Both the position numbers and the translations under genes were made by a program. Below the pieces are notes generated by a model. The model saw only the letters and a list, made by a program, of their open reading frames with translations, had not been told where the DNA came from and ran no database searches. From an uncultured Clostridia bacterium (GTDB lineage: Bacteria; Bacillota; Clostridia; Christensenellales; UBA1242): 64,000 bases of DNA. The stretch covers positions 1 to 64,000 of the forward strand of contig CAKVHW010000003.1 in assembly GCA_934754495.1 (NCBI GenBank), written 5' to 3'. This document shows, piece after piece, positions 28,089-36,696 of this stretch; the first letter of the stretch is position 1, and each line of letters starts with the position of its first letter.

Positions 28089-28121
28089 AAAAAAATCCCC
28101 AGATATTCATTCTAGGGATTT
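28089..28121 (-). terminator. Attenuator terminator upstream of ABC exporter
   Basis: 10-bp stem (28112-28121 with 28093-28102, one G-T pair), 9-nt loop, then T7 on the minus strand, lying between the leader ORF and the exporter start. Confidence 0.88.
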
Positions 28122-28184
28122 AAAAAACTTAGCATGTATCTTACTGCAAGATAAAAAATTGGCTAATTAGAAATCCAAAGAATG
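28108..28184 (-). promoter_or_regulatory. Antiterminator formed by leader ORF and terminator arm
   Basis: The last codons of the leader ORF (28171-28184, CATTCTTTGGATTT on the transcript) can pair with 28108-28121 (AAATCCCTAGAATG): 12 of 14 positions. This uses the whole 5' arm of the terminator, so the two structures exclude each other. A small hairpin (ATCTT/AAGAT) sits between the arms. Confidence 0.75.
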
Positions 28185-28226
28185 AACAATTATTAAGTTG
28201 TTAAATAAAATTGCAAAATTGCTCAT
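28167..28226 (-). CDS. 19-residue leader peptide of ABC exporter
   Basis: MSNFAILFNNLIIVHSLDF. It has a near-perfect ribosome binding site (AAGGAGG, 28236-28242) nine bases before ATG 28226, stronger than most genes here. Its final codons form one arm of the antiterminator. A ribosome finishing translation would cover that arm and let the terminator form; a ribosome stalled early would free it and allow readthrough. Peptide is hydrophobic and shows no codon bias toward one amino acid, so drug-induced stalling fits better than amino-acid sensing. Confidence 0.8.
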   Translation of the reverse strand: MSNFAILFNNLIIVHSLDF

Positions 28227-28278
28227 TTTCGTTTTCCTCCTTATTTTATTTGCAAAAATTCAATCTTTTAACATTTTT

Positions 28279-28307
28279 AGGTTATCACTATAAAATTTGT
28301 TTGTCAA
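28279..28307 (-). promoter_or_regulatory. Promoter of leader peptide and ABC exporter
   Basis: Minus strand TTGACA (28302-28307), 17-nt spacer, weak -10 TAACCT (28279-28284). The -10 is poor; GATAAC two bases upstream is an alternative. Confidence 0.5.
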
Positions 28308-28414
28308 TGCATTTTATGAAAAAATTTTCAAGTTTGACACTCCCAAAACTATTACAACTTAATAAGTTGTAAAAATTTTTATTTTTGTGATATAATTATT
28401 AAAATAGGTGAATT

Positions 28415-29737
28415 ATGATTAACAAAAACGACATTTTAGATGTGAAAATTATAGATATGGGGTGTAATTTGGAAGGGATAGCAAAACACGATGGTGTTGT
28501 GTTGTTTGTTCCAAACACTATTGTAGGTGAAGAAGTAAAGGTTCAAGTAATCAATACAAAACAAAAAGCATATATTTGTAAACCGCTTGAAGTAATAAAA
28601 CAAAGTGATTATCGTATTACTCCTAAATGCCCGTATTTCGGTAAATGTGGTGGGTGTCAGGTGCAACATATATTATATGAAAAACAACTTAGTTTTAAAA
28701 CAACTCTTGTTCAAAATGCAATAACCAATATAGGAAAGTTGTTGAATACTGTCAATAAATGCGTATCTTGTGACAATATGTATGGTTATAGAAACAAATT
28801 AGCTCTTCCTGTAAACCCTACAACCAAAAGAGTGGGAATGTTTAGAACTAATTCTCATAATATAATAGATATTGATGACTGCTTAATTCAAGAGCATTGG
28901 GCAAATGATTTAATAACCATAATTAATGACTTTATTTTAAAATACAACATATCTGTTTATTCTGATGCTAGTGGAAGTGGATTAATAAAGCATATTGTTG
29001 CAAGGTGTTTTGATAATCAATATTTGTTTACGATAGTGGTAAATGGAAATAATCTTTCAAATGCAAAAGATTTGGTGGAGATGTTAAAAACAAAATTCAA
29101 TAATTTTGGATTAAATATAAATATTAACACTTTAAAAAATAATGTTATTTTAACAAACCGCTTTAAACATATTTATGGTTTAAAGTCAATTAAGTGTGAA
29201 GAATATGGTGTAAAGTATGAAATAACAAATGCTAGTTTTATGCAGGTAAACAACAACATAAAGCATAAAATGTATGATGCAGTGCTTAGTGAGATTGGCG
29301 GTGGTGTGGTTGTTGATGCATACAGTGGAGCGGGGCTTCTTTCGGCAATTCTTTCTAAGCAAGCAAAACAAGTGTATGGAATTGAAATTGTTGATGATGC
29401 GGTAAAAAGTGCTGATGAACTTGTAAAAGTAAATGATATTAAAAATCTTAAAAATATTTGTGGTGATACAGCAATAGAATTACCAAAACTTGCAAACAAA
29501 CTTGATAAATACACGTTGGTTCTTGACCCGCCTAGAAAAGGGTGTGACGGAAAGGTTCTTGAAACAATTTTAAAGTCCATACCAGATAAAATAGTGTACA
29601 TTTCATGTAATCCTAGTACTCTTGCCAGAGATTTAAATGTTTTAAAAGGAAAATATGATATTGTAAGTATTACACCATATGATATGTTTCCGCAAACCTG
29701 TCATGTAGAAACATTGGCGATTTTAAAAATTAAATAA
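28415..29737 (+). CDS. RNA (uracil-5-)-methyltransferase, RlmD/RlmCD type
   Basis: SAM-dependent enzyme making m5U in 23S rRNA (possibly also tRNA). 440 residues: N-terminal TRAM domain (1-60), an iron-sulphur cysteine cluster (CPYFGKCGGC plus a later Cys), a Rossmann SAM domain (VVDAYSGAGLLSAIL) and the catalytic region LDPPRKGCDGKVL and ISCNPSTLARDL. The catalytic cysteine is the one in SCNP. Bacillota usually carry one or two paralogues; which uridine this one modifies cannot be told. AGGTG lies before the ATG and a TATAAT about 20 nt upstream. Confidence 0.93.
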   Translation: MINKNDILDVKIIDMGCNLEGIAKHDGVVLFVPNTIVGEEVKVQVINTKQKAYICKPLEVIKQSDYRITPKCPYFGKCGGCQVQHILYEKQLSFKTTLVQNAITNIGKLLNTVNKCVSCDNMYGYRNKLALPVNPTTKRVGMFRTNSHNIIDIDDCLIQEHWANDLITIINDFILKYNISVYSDASGSGLIKHIVARCFDNQYLFTIVVNGNNLSNAKDLVEMLKTKFNNFGLNININTLKNNVILTNRFKHIYGLKSIKCEEYGVKYEITNASFMQVNNNIKHKMYDAVLSEIGGGVVVDAYSGAGLLSAILSKQAKQVYGIEIVDDAVKSADELVKVNDIKNLKNICGDTAIELPKLANKLDKYTLVLDPPRKGCDGKVLETILKSIPDKIVYISCNPSTLARDLNVLKGKYDIVSITPYDMFPQTCHVETLAILKIK

Positions 29738-29766
29738 AAAAGGTTTTCTTATGAAAACCTTTTTTA
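29736..29766. terminator. Bidirectional terminator
   Basis: AAAAAAGGTTTTC / GAAAACCTTTTTT with a TTAT loop, between convergent genes. Confidence 0.88.
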
Positions 29767-29769
29767 TAT

Positions 29770-30387
29770 TTAGTTCATTTTGTAGTAATATGAATACACG
29801 TTGTTGCGAGAAAAGTCAGCTTTTTCTATAAATATTTTAAATAGGTACTGATTCGTTGAAGTGTCAAACTCATAACGAATTTCAAAAGTATAAACAGAGT
29901 CTTTTACAAAATAACCCTCGTCATTTGTTGCTGTGTTTGTTACGTAATAAAACTTGTAAAGATTGCTAGGGTTGTTGCTAAAGTAATCGGCGATGTTTTC
30001 TTTTTGTGTTATTTTATAGTAGAAGGCATCTGAAGATGACATATAACTATTTGCAACTCCAAAATATCCGTTGTAGTTTGTTTTAAAATAATTTAAATAA
30101 GTTTCGGCATTTTGGTCTAAGATGTTTTCATTTTCACATGGTTGAGAAAATGAATAGCCGTCATTAAACCAAAAAACGCTAGAGTTCATATCTCCCGTAA
30201 GCCCAGAAGGTGCACTTAAACCGGATAAACCAACATCAGACAATTCGGCTTCGGTAAACCATTTTGTACTATCGTGAAGATCTGTTTTTCTATTACCGCC
30301 AGGATTGTCATTTTTGCATGAGCAAAGAATAAATGTGGGAATAATTAGAATTATTGCTATAATTAAATTTGATAGTGTTTTTTTCAA
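29770..30387 (-). CDS. Lipoprotein, 205 residues
   Basis: Signal peptide with lipobox ILCSC (Cys about residue 23), then a Gly/Asn linker. The mature part has repeated aromatic-rich beta-like segments (FKTNYNGYFGVANSYM, YKFYYVTNTATNDEGYF, YTFEIRYEFDTSTN). No family recognised. The start is TTG, with AAGGAG about ten bases upstream; no in-frame ATG precedes it. Surface-exposed on the outer face of the membrane. Confidence 0.82.
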   Translation of the reverse strand: MKKTLSNLIIAIILIIPTFILCSCKNDNPGGNRKTDLHDSTKWFTEAELSDVGLSGLSAPSGLTGDMNSSVFWFNDGYSFSQPCENENILDQNAETYLNYFKTNYNGYFGVANSYMSSSDAFYYKITQKENIADYFSNNPSNLYKFYYVTNTATNDEGYFVKDSVYTFEIRYEFDTSTNQYLFKIFIEKADFSRNNVYSYYYKMN

Positions 30388-30490
30388 TTTTTTATTTCTC
30401 CTTTTGTATGTTAATATAATTGTATATATAAAGATTTAAAAAATTTTCTAAAATAAAAAAATTTTTTTCATTTATAATTTACAATAATAT

Positions 30491-30564
30491 TGGAGCGGGT
30501 GATGGGAATCGAACCCACGTAGCTAGCTTGGGAAGCTAGAACTCTGCCATTAAGTTACACCCGC
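30491..30564 (-). tRNA. tRNA-Gly, anticodon CCC
   Basis: 74 nt with encoded CCA. Acceptor GCGGGTG/CACCCGC, discriminator T, anticodon loop TTCCCAA closed by CTAGC/GCTAG, T-loop TTCGATT. Reads GGG codons. Confidence 0.95.
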
Positions 30565-30714
30565 AAAACTGAACTATTTGATAATTTAGTAAATTATACA
30601 TTCTTTATGTTGTTTAGTCAAATCATAATTTAAAAGTTTTGTGATTTAGTGTGTCAAAAAATGTTGTAAAAGAATAGTATGAAAGTGATAACACTAAAAT
30701 AAGGAGGTTATCAT

Positions 30715-31503
30715 ATGACATGTTGTGGAAACAACAACGTTTGGCGTGAAAGTTGTGGGGGATTTGTTCAACCAATTAGATACACTACTGCTGGTGTAGG
30801 ACCAACAGGTCCAGCCGGCCCAATCGGTCCAATGGGTCCAATCGGCCCAGCTGGTCCACAAGGCATTCAAGGGATTACAGGTCCTACGGGTCCTACTGGT
30901 GCGACAGGGGCACAAGGTATTCAAGGATTGCAAGGTGTTCAAGGTGTTCAAGGTGTGACAGGGGCTACTGGGGCAACTGGGCCACAAGGTATACAGGGTG
31001 AAACAGGGGCTACCGGAGCAATAGGTCCACAAGGAATTCAAGGTGTTGCTGGTCCAACAGGTCCAACAGGACCAACAGGACCAACAGGACCTGCCGGTGA
31101 AACACCAACATTGCTTAATGAAAATGCGACACTGGTTGATACTGCGGCACAAACAGTAACGAGTGGCACAGCTTTAACACTTTCTACGGTTGCAACAAAC
31201 AATGGTTTAACTGCTGGAACTAATTCAATCACTGTACCTAATGCTGGAACATATCTAGTTAATTATGGTGTAAACACTTATACTGGTGCGGCAGCTACAG
31301 ACAATGTTCAAATAGCCATTAATGGAACAGGTAATGCAAACACTCAAAGAACATTGAGTGCAACAGCACCTAATAGTGGAACTTATGTTTTAAATCTTTC
31401 AGCCAATGATGTAATTACCATTTTACCAACTGTAACAACAAGCAATACTCTAAGTGGAACAGGGGCACCAAGCGCATACTTGACTGTAGTAAGAATTGCT
31501 TAA
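30715..31503 (+). CDS. Collagen-like surface (exosporium-type) protein
   Basis: 262 residues. A Cys-rich N-terminus ([16 protein letters not shown]) is followed by 34 uninterrupted Gly-X-Y triplets (residues 29-130), then a C-terminal beta-sandwich of about 130 residues ([21 protein letters not shown] strands, ending [10 protein letters not shown]) like the TNF/C1q-fold domain of Bacillus BclA. Such proteins form trimeric filaments on the spore or cell surface. There is no signal peptide, which fits a mother-cell-made exosporium protein rather than a secreted one. The ATG follows ATAAGGAGG. The tandem GGTCCAACA-type repeats are coding, and triplet number could vary between strains. Confidence 0.9.
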   Translation: MTCCGNNNVWRESCGGFVQPIRYTTAGVGPTGPAGPIGPMGPIGPAGPQGIQGITGPTGPTGATGAQGIQGLQGVQGVQGVTGATGATGPQGIQGETGATGAIGPQGIQGVAGPTGPTGPTGPTGPAGETPTLLNENATLVDTAAQTVTSGTALTLSTVATNNGLTAGTNSITVPNAGTYLVNYGVNTYTGAAATDNVQIAINGTGNANTQRTLSATAPNSGTYVLNLSANDVITILPTVTTSNTLSGTGAPSAYLTVVRIA

Positions 31504-31518
31504 CTTAATTAATTAAAT

Positions 31519-31560
31519 AATAGCCGAGAACAATTAAATAATATGTTCTTGGCTATATTT
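31519..31560 (+). terminator. Terminator after collagen-like gene
   Basis: AATAGCCGAGAACA / TGTTCTTGGCTAT stem. Downstream, 31561-31784 is non-coding and contains an inverted TTATTGTCA/TGACAATAA pair (31567-31600). Confidence 0.75.
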
Positions 31561-31784
31561 ATTGTATTATTGTCATAAATACTATTGTTGTTGACAATAA
31601 GTCATAAATATACATATGTAATTATTGTTAAATTAATGATGCGTTTGCTTTGTAAGATTGAAGTGTGTTTGTAAATTATCCAACAATGACTAGCTTTGTG
31701 TGATGGTGTGTTGCATTGGTTATTTTAATGTTTAATACTATTAAGAGTTAAGAACTATATGGATTTAAAAAAATTGGGAGTTTT

Positions 31785-31838
31785 TACAAAATTTTGTATG
31801 TATTTTATTTTGACAAATTACTAATAAAATATTAAAAT
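31785..31838 (+). promoter_or_regulatory. Rubrerythrin promoter with upstream palindrome
   Basis: TTGACA (31810-31815), 17-nt spacer, TAAAAT (31833-31838). Eleven bases before the -35 is a perfect 14-bp palindrome TACAAAATTTTGTA (31785-31798), a possible regulator site; it does not match PerR or Rex consensus closely. Confidence 0.65.
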
Positions 31839-31867
31839 CAAAATAGTAAATAAGGGAGGAAATACAA

Positions 31868-32410
31868 ATGACTAAAACAAAATACACAGGAACAAAGACA
31901 GAAAAAAATCTTGAAACAGCATTTGCAGGTGAAAGCCAGGCAAGAAATAAGTACACATATTTTGCTTCAGTTGCTAAGAAGGAAGGCTTTGAACAAATTG
32001 CTGAATTATTTTTGAAAACTGCAGAAAATGAAAAAGAACATGCAAAACTTTGGTTTAAAGAACTTGCAGGAATTGGAGATACAAAAGATAACTTAAAAGC
32101 TGCTGCAGATGGTGAAAATTATGAGTGGACAGATATGTATGCTGAATTTGCCAAAACAGCAATGGAAGAAGGTTTCCCAGAATTGGCTGCTAAATTTAAA
32201 CTTGTAGGCGAAATTGAAAAACGTCATGAAGAAAGATATAGAGCATTGCTAAAAAATATTGAAAACAAAGAAGTGTTTAAAAAATCTTCTGTTAAAATTT
32301 GGGAATGCAGAAACTGTGGGCATATAGTTGTAGGCACTTCTGCCCCTGAAATTTGCCCAGTTTGCAACCACCCACAAGCATATTTTGAACTTAATGTAAT
32401 TAATTACTAA
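31868..32410 (+). CDS. rbr: Rubrerythrin
   Basis: Non-haem di-iron peroxidase that protects anaerobes from hydrogen peroxide. 180 residues: ferritin-like four-helix domain with the iron ligands in [20 protein letters not shown] and [11 protein letters not shown], and a C-terminal rubredoxin-like Fe(Cys)4 domain (WECRNCGH ... CPVCNHP). Classic two-domain form. Strong GGGAGG ribosome binding site. Supports an anaerobic, aerotolerance-needing organism. Confidence 0.96.
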   Translation: MTKTKYTGTKTEKNLETAFAGESQARNKYTYFASVAKKEGFEQIAELFLKTAENEKEHAKLWFKELAGIGDTKDNLKAAADGENYEWTDMYAEFAKTAMEEGFPELAAKFKLVGEIEKRHEERYRALLKNIENKEVFKKSSVKIWECRNCGHIVVGTSAPEICPVCNHPQAYFELNVINY

Positions 32411-32418
32411 AACTTTTT

Positions 32419-32449
32419 CAACCCCTTCAAATAGATGGGGTTGTTTTTT
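32419..32449 (+). terminator. Terminator after rubrerythrin
   Basis: AACCCC / GGGGTT stem, 11-nt loop, T6. Confidence 0.8.
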
Positions 32450-32597
32450 ATATTTTCTATTAGGCTGATTTTTTTAAGTTGTTTAAAAAACGTAAAAAAA
32501 ACGATGGTAAGACTTGATAGGGGTGCTGATAATATTTTATAAATTATCAACAAAAAAATATTGATAAAACCAAACAAAATAACGAAGGAGAAAATTT

Positions 32598-34085
32598 ATG
32601 GAACGTGGTTTTGATAATGAGAAGTATTTAAAACTTCAAACGGAGAATATTTTAAAAAGGATTGATAAGTTTAACAATAAGCTTTATTTGGAGTTTGGCG
32701 GTAAGTTGTTTGATGATATGCATGCGTCAAGAGTTTTGCCAGGATTTGAACCAGATGCTAAGGTAAAAATTTTAAAGAAGTTAAAAGATAAATGCGAAAT
32801 CATATTTGTAATTAATGCTAATGATATAGAACGTAACAAAATAAGGGCAGATTTTTCAATAACATATGATATGGATGTATTAAGGCAAATTGATTGCTTG
32901 CGTGGTGAAGGTCTTACAGTAAGTGGCATTGTAATTACATTGTTTAATGACCAACCTATGGCAAAGACTTTTGCTAATAGGCTGTTAAGGCGAAACGAAA
33001 AAGTATATTTTCATAGATTTACCAAAGGATATCCAACCGATATTAATACAATTGTGAGCGATGAAGGGTATGGTGCTAATCCCTATATTGAAACATCAAA
33101 GCCTCTTGTAGTTGTTACGGCACCGGGACCTGGAAGTGGTAAAATGGCAACATGTCTTTCTCAACTTTATCATGAATACAAGAGAGGGGTGAAAGCAGGA
33201 TATGCTAAGTTTGAAACATTTCCTGTATGGAATTTGGACTTAAAACACCCAGTAAATGTAGCCTATGAAGCGGCAACTGCTGATTTAAAAGATGTTAATA
33301 TGATTGACAACTTTCACTTTAATGCATATGGCGTGCCAGCTGTAAATTATAATAGGGATTTGGAAGTTTTTCCTATTGTTAGAAATGTACTGAGCCGTAT
33401 TACTGGTGATGATAAAATATATCAATCTCCTACAGATATGGGTGTAAACATGGTTGGTTTTGCCATAAGCAATGATGATATTGTCAGAAAAGCCAGTATT
33501 GAAGAAATAATAAGGCGTTATTATAAGGCCCAGTGCGAGTATAAAAAGGGTACAACATCTATAGATACTGTTAAACGCATTGAATATCTTATGGGCGAGT
33601 TTAATATTGATCCGTTGTCACGTAAGGTTGTGGTGGTTGCAAAAGAAAAGCAACACGAAATGCATGCCCCTGTTGTTGCATTGCAACTAGGTGATGGGCA
33701 TATCGTTACAGGTAGACAAAAAGACCTTATGACTGCTGCATGTGCATGTGTGCTTAATGCTGTGAAATATCTTGCAAAAATTGATGACAAATTAGAACTT
33801 ATTCCAAAGCATCTTTTAGAACCTGTACTGGAATTAAAGAGAAATAGACTAAAATTAAAGAAAGCACAACTTTCAATTAAAGACGTATTAATGTTGCTTT
33901 CTATTAGCACCTCAACAAATCCAATTGCAAACATAGCATTAAATAAACTTGACGATCTTAAGGATTGTGAAGCTCATTCGTCATCTATGATAGGTTCTTC
34001 CGATCAAAATACACTATCGGCACTAGGAGTGAACCTTACTATGGAACCAAATTATTCAAGCCAATTGCTATATAGTCCGGAGTAA
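32598..34085 (+). CDS. DUF1846 family protein
   Basis: Conserved protein family of about 500 residues found in anaerobic and lactic Bacillota; function not established. 495 residues here. Recognisable stretches are ERGFDNEKYL at the N-terminus, LYLEFGGKLFDDMHASRVLP, VVVTAPGPGSGKMATCLSQL (a P-loop-like GPGSGK) and QSPTDMGVNMVGFAI. The P-loop-like motif and Rossmann-like strands suggest nucleotide binding; structural studies of family members have been reported but I do not recall a proven activity. Strong GAAGGAG ribosome binding site, monocistronic. Confidence 0.9.
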   Translation: MERGFDNEKYLKLQTENILKRIDKFNNKLYLEFGGKLFDDMHASRVLPGFEPDAKVKILKKLKDKCEIIFVINANDIERNKIRADFSITYDMDVLRQIDCLRGEGLTVSGIVITLFNDQPMAKTFANRLLRRNEKVYFHRFTKGYPTDINTIVSDEGYGANPYIETSKPLVVVTAPGPGSGKMATCLSQLYHEYKRGVKAGYAKFETFPVWNLDLKHPVNVAYEAATADLKDVNMIDNFHFNAYGVPAVNYNRDLEVFPIVRNVLSRITGDDKIYQSPTDMGVNMVGFAISNDDIVRKASIEEIIRRYYKAQCEYKKGTTSIDTVKRIEYLMGEFNIDPLSRKVVVVAKEKQHEMHAPVVALQLGDGHIVTGRQKDLMTAACACVLNAVKYLAKIDDKLELIPKHLLEPVLELKRNRLKLKKAQLSIKDVLMLLSISTSTNPIANIALNKLDDLKDCEAHSSSMIGSSDQNTLSALGVNLTMEPNYSSQLLYSPE

Positions 34086-34114
34086 TATTTTAAAAAATAA
34101 AGTAACAAAAAGAT

Positions 34115-34143
34115 TTGACATTACATAAACATTAAAATATAAT
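34115..34143 (+). promoter_or_regulatory. Promoter of 81-residue membrane protein gene
   Basis: Consensus TTGACA, 17-nt spacer, TATAAT, about 20 nt before a strong AAGGAGA. Edges approximate to a base or two. Confidence 0.75.
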
Positions 34144-34165
34144 TTAAAAAAACAAGGAGAATGTT

Positions 34166-34411
34166 ATGAAGAAATTAATCAAAATTTCAGCAGCTGTTTT
34201 ATTTATAAGCTTGGCAATGATTTTGGTTGGAAGCATCTTACGTGGAATTGCTTGGGAACCAGAATTTGATGGTGCTTTAATGGGCGTTGCATTTAACAAT
34301 ATTGGTTACATTGCATTTGCATTGTCAGGTGTTGTTTTAACCAGTGTAGGCGTTTTAATGGCAGCCAAGGGCGATTGCGGTTGCAATAAAGATAAAGACC
34401 AAGAAAAATAA
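34166..34411 (+). CDS. Small membrane protein, 81 residues
   Basis: Two hydrophobic segments (about residues 5-25 and 42-67) and a charged Cys-containing tail (DCGCNKDKDQEK) that would face the cytoplasm. No family recognised. It has a consensus promoter and its own terminator, so it is a stand-alone, probably well-expressed unit. Confidence 0.8.
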   Translation: MKKLIKISAAVLFISLAMILVGSILRGIAWEPEFDGALMGVAFNNIGYIAFALSGVVLTSVGVLMAAKGDCGCNKDKDQEK

Positions 34412-34427
34412 TACATGTGAATAAAAG

Positions 34428-34453
34428 ACACTCTATTTTATAGGGTGTTTTTT
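34428..34453 (+). terminator. Terminator after 81-residue gene
   Basis: ACACTCTA / TAGGGTGT stem then T6. Confidence 0.75.
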
Positions 34454-34506
34454 ATTTGACAGATTTGGTTGGTGTATGATAGTCTACAATTAAAATAAGG
34501 TGTTTT

Positions 34507-36264
34507 GTGAAAAATATAAGATTAAAGTATAATTTAATATTCTTTCTATTGGCAGTTATTGTCATGTTTTCTTGTCCGCATTATTTTACTATTGTTAGGG
34601 CAGATGAGAAAAAGACTGGCAGTAGTTTGCAAAATATGAGTATTGATGAAATTGTTGCACTTTCACAATTTGATGGAAGAAATTATGGGATTGTTACGGC
34701 GGTTAAAGATCAGGGTTCTAAAAACATTTGCTGGGCTTATGCAAGTATAAATGCATCAGAATCATCAATTTTAAGAAGCGGACTAAGTGGTGTAACAAGC
34801 GATACTCTTAATCTACTTCCAGAACAAATTGCTTACAGAAGACACAATAGAGATGCAGATCCGCTTAACAACACCGTAGGAGAGTATACTGGAAAGTCGT
34901 GGACGGCTACTGCAGGTAATCCGGCATATTCGGCATTTTTGCTGTCGCAGTGGTGTGGCCCAATTAGTAGTAATTTGTCTAGTAATGCCGATCCTTACGT
35001 AAACGCAAATTATCGTTTAGAAAATGCGGTGCTTATAGATAGCGGGAAAACAGGCTCAGAGCGAATAGCAGAATTAAAACGTGCGGTCGCAACATATGGC
35101 GCCGTAACATTTTCATATAATAATGTACGAGAAGTTGATTATTACAACCCTAAAAATGAAACCGACTATGGAGTTGCGCATGCATGTACAATAATAGGAT
35201 GGGACGACACAATTAATGCGAATAAATTCGTTCCAAATGGTGCGACTCAAAATGGCGGGTGGTTAATAAAAAACAGTTATTCTTCAAAACCATATTTTTA
35301 CATGTCATATGACAACACTGGTAGCCAAGTTTGGGCTTTTCAGTATGCTGAAAAAGAAAAATATAATTATAATTATTTCTATGACAATTCCGTAGATGAT
35401 TCGTTGAATGAATTAATAAACGGCACTCGAGTTGCAAATGTTTTTGAAGCGAAAAAGGCTGGCGAAGGTAAGGCCGAATACGTAAAAGCCGTAAATGTTT
35501 CCGCTCAAGGCACAAATGTAAAATGTAGGGTTGAAGTATACACAAACTTAACAGACAAAACCGACCCATATAGCGGAACATTATCAGCAAGTGGCGAAAG
35601 AATTTTTGAATATAATGGATATAATACGGTTGAACTTGACAACATGGCAAAAATTGAAAAGGGAACATATTATGCAATTGTTGTAAATGTATCAAGTGCC
35701 GATGGAAAAACATCACCATATTTAAGATTTTCACTTGATGATGGCGGGCAATCGTATAAGTATGGGTCTTCGTGGTCTAAAGTAAGATATAGCGCTCGAA
35801 TTAAAGCTTTTACGGTTTTGGCTGATGAAAACACTACAAATATAGTGGATAATGATGTTACAATTCAAGAAAAAATGACATTCACTGGCGGTGAATTAAA
35901 ACCTAATGTTGTTGTGGTTTGCAATGGAAAAACTTTGGTTGAAAATGTTGATTACACGGTAAAATATCACAACAATATTAATGTTGGGCTTGCCAGTGTT
36001 GAAATTACAGGCATAGGGGAGTATAGTGGAACAATAACTAAATATTTCACAATAGAAAAAGCCGTAGAACCAGGCCCTACAGAACCTGAAAATCCCACAC
36101 CCACACCGGAGCCTGAAACGCCTAATGAAGAAGAAAAAGACACCAATAAAAAACAACTTAGTGTGCCAGAAAAAGTTGGTTTGGTTGTTGGTGTGATTGT
36201 AATTGGTTGTGTGCCAATAATCTCGCATATAATTAAGATTAAAATATATAAAAGAAAAAGATAA
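34507..36264 (+). CDS. Surface-anchored papain-like (C1) peptidase
   Basis: 585 residues from GTG 34507 (AAGG upstream). Signal peptide (1-31), then a C1 cysteine protease domain: VKDQGSKNICWAYASI holds the oxyanion Gln and catalytic Cys, VAHACTIIGWDD the catalytic His, and GGWLIKNSYS the Asn. After it comes a beta-rich lectin-like region usual in these bacterial proteases (about 300-440), one Ig-like repeat (VTIQEKMTFTGGELKPNVVV onward), a Pro/Glu/Thr linker, and a C-terminal membrane helix with basic tail (KIKIYKRKR). It would sit on the cell surface and digest or process extracellular proteins. No inhibitory propeptide is evident. Confidence 0.92.
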   Translation: MKNIRLKYNLIFFLLAVIVMFSCPHYFTIVRADEKKTGSSLQNMSIDEIVALSQFDGRNYGIVTAVKDQGSKNICWAYASINASESSILRSGLSGVTSDTLNLLPEQIAYRRHNRDADPLNNTVGEYTGKSWTATAGNPAYSAFLLSQWCGPISSNLSSNADPYVNANYRLENAVLIDSGKTGSERIAELKRAVATYGAVTFSYNNVREVDYYNPKNETDYGVAHACTIIGWDDTINANKFVPNGATQNGGWLIKNSYSSKPYFYMSYDNTGSQVWAFQYAEKEKYNYNYFYDNSVDDSLNELINGTRVANVFEAKKAGEGKAEYVKAVNVSAQGTNVKCRVEVYTNLTDKTDPYSGTLSASGERIFEYNGYNTVELDNMAKIEKGTYYAIVVNVSSADGKTSPYLRFSLDDGGQSYKYGSSWSKVRYSARIKAFTVLADENTTNIVDNDVTIQEKMTFTGGELKPNVVVVCNGKTLVENVDYTVKYHNNINVGLASVEITGIGEYSGTITKYFTIEKAVEPGPTEPENPTPTPEPETPNEEEKDTNKKQLSVPEKVGLVVGVIVIGCVPIISHIIKIKIYKRKR

Positions 36265-36280
36265 TAAGTAAAACGTCTTA

Positions 36281-36589
36281 TTATCTTTTTTCTCTAGCAT
36301 AAATTATAGTTAAAATCGCTAGCCAAATAATTACAGTGTAAATAATAATATATAAAATGTGTGGATAAAAGCATTTTGCACCAGTATAAAATAATTGGCT
36401 AGCAATTTCGGTTGTGTGGCAAAATGGTAAAAAGTTTATAAATTTTTTAAATCCACCAGTAAAACTTTCTATTGGCATAAAAATACCTGCAAATATGCCA
36501 GTAAGCGAAATAAATATCGATGTGAAGGGCCCTGTTTGTTGTTGATTCTTGCAAATAACACCTACAAAAACACCAATTTTTAAGAAATA
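36281..36589 (-). pseudogene. Remnant of an ABC-2 type permease C-terminus
   Basis: Open for about 102 codons after an in-frame stop (36590-36592), with no ribosome binding site at any start. Translated, it reads as the last two or three helices of an ABC-2 permease: FTSIFISLTGIFAGIF, MPIESFTGGFKKFINFLPF and a final helix ending YAREKR, the typical permease tail. The upstream three quarters of the gene and any ATPase are missing. A residual decay product, not a functional gene. Confidence 0.7.
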
Positions 36590-36641
36590 TCAACTTAAAT
36601 TGTGATATTTTTTGTGTAATAATATTTGTGAGTTGAGGGGT

Positions 36642-36680
36642 ACAAAAAAATCCTATCGAAATGATAGGACTTTTTTATTT
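36642..36680 (-). terminator. Terminator after minus-strand lipoprotein
   Basis: TCCTATC / GATAGGA stem, 5-nt loop, T7 on the minus strand. Confidence 0.8.
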
Positions 36681-36696
36681 TTAATATTGTTAAAAA

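Noticed and set aside
30491..30564. Functional link between tRNA-Gly(CCC) and the glycine-rich gene next to it
   Set aside because: The collagen gene uses mainly GGT, GGA and GGC codons with few GGG; adjacency looks accidental.
30802..31105. Repetitive DNA resembling a minisatellite or CRISPR
   Set aside because: The repeats are the in-frame collagen triplets of a gene; there are no spacers.
30694..31152. 152-codon minus-strand frame rich in Cys and Trp
   Set aside because: It is the complement of the Gly-X-Y repeats, whose periodic DNA leaves long open frames.
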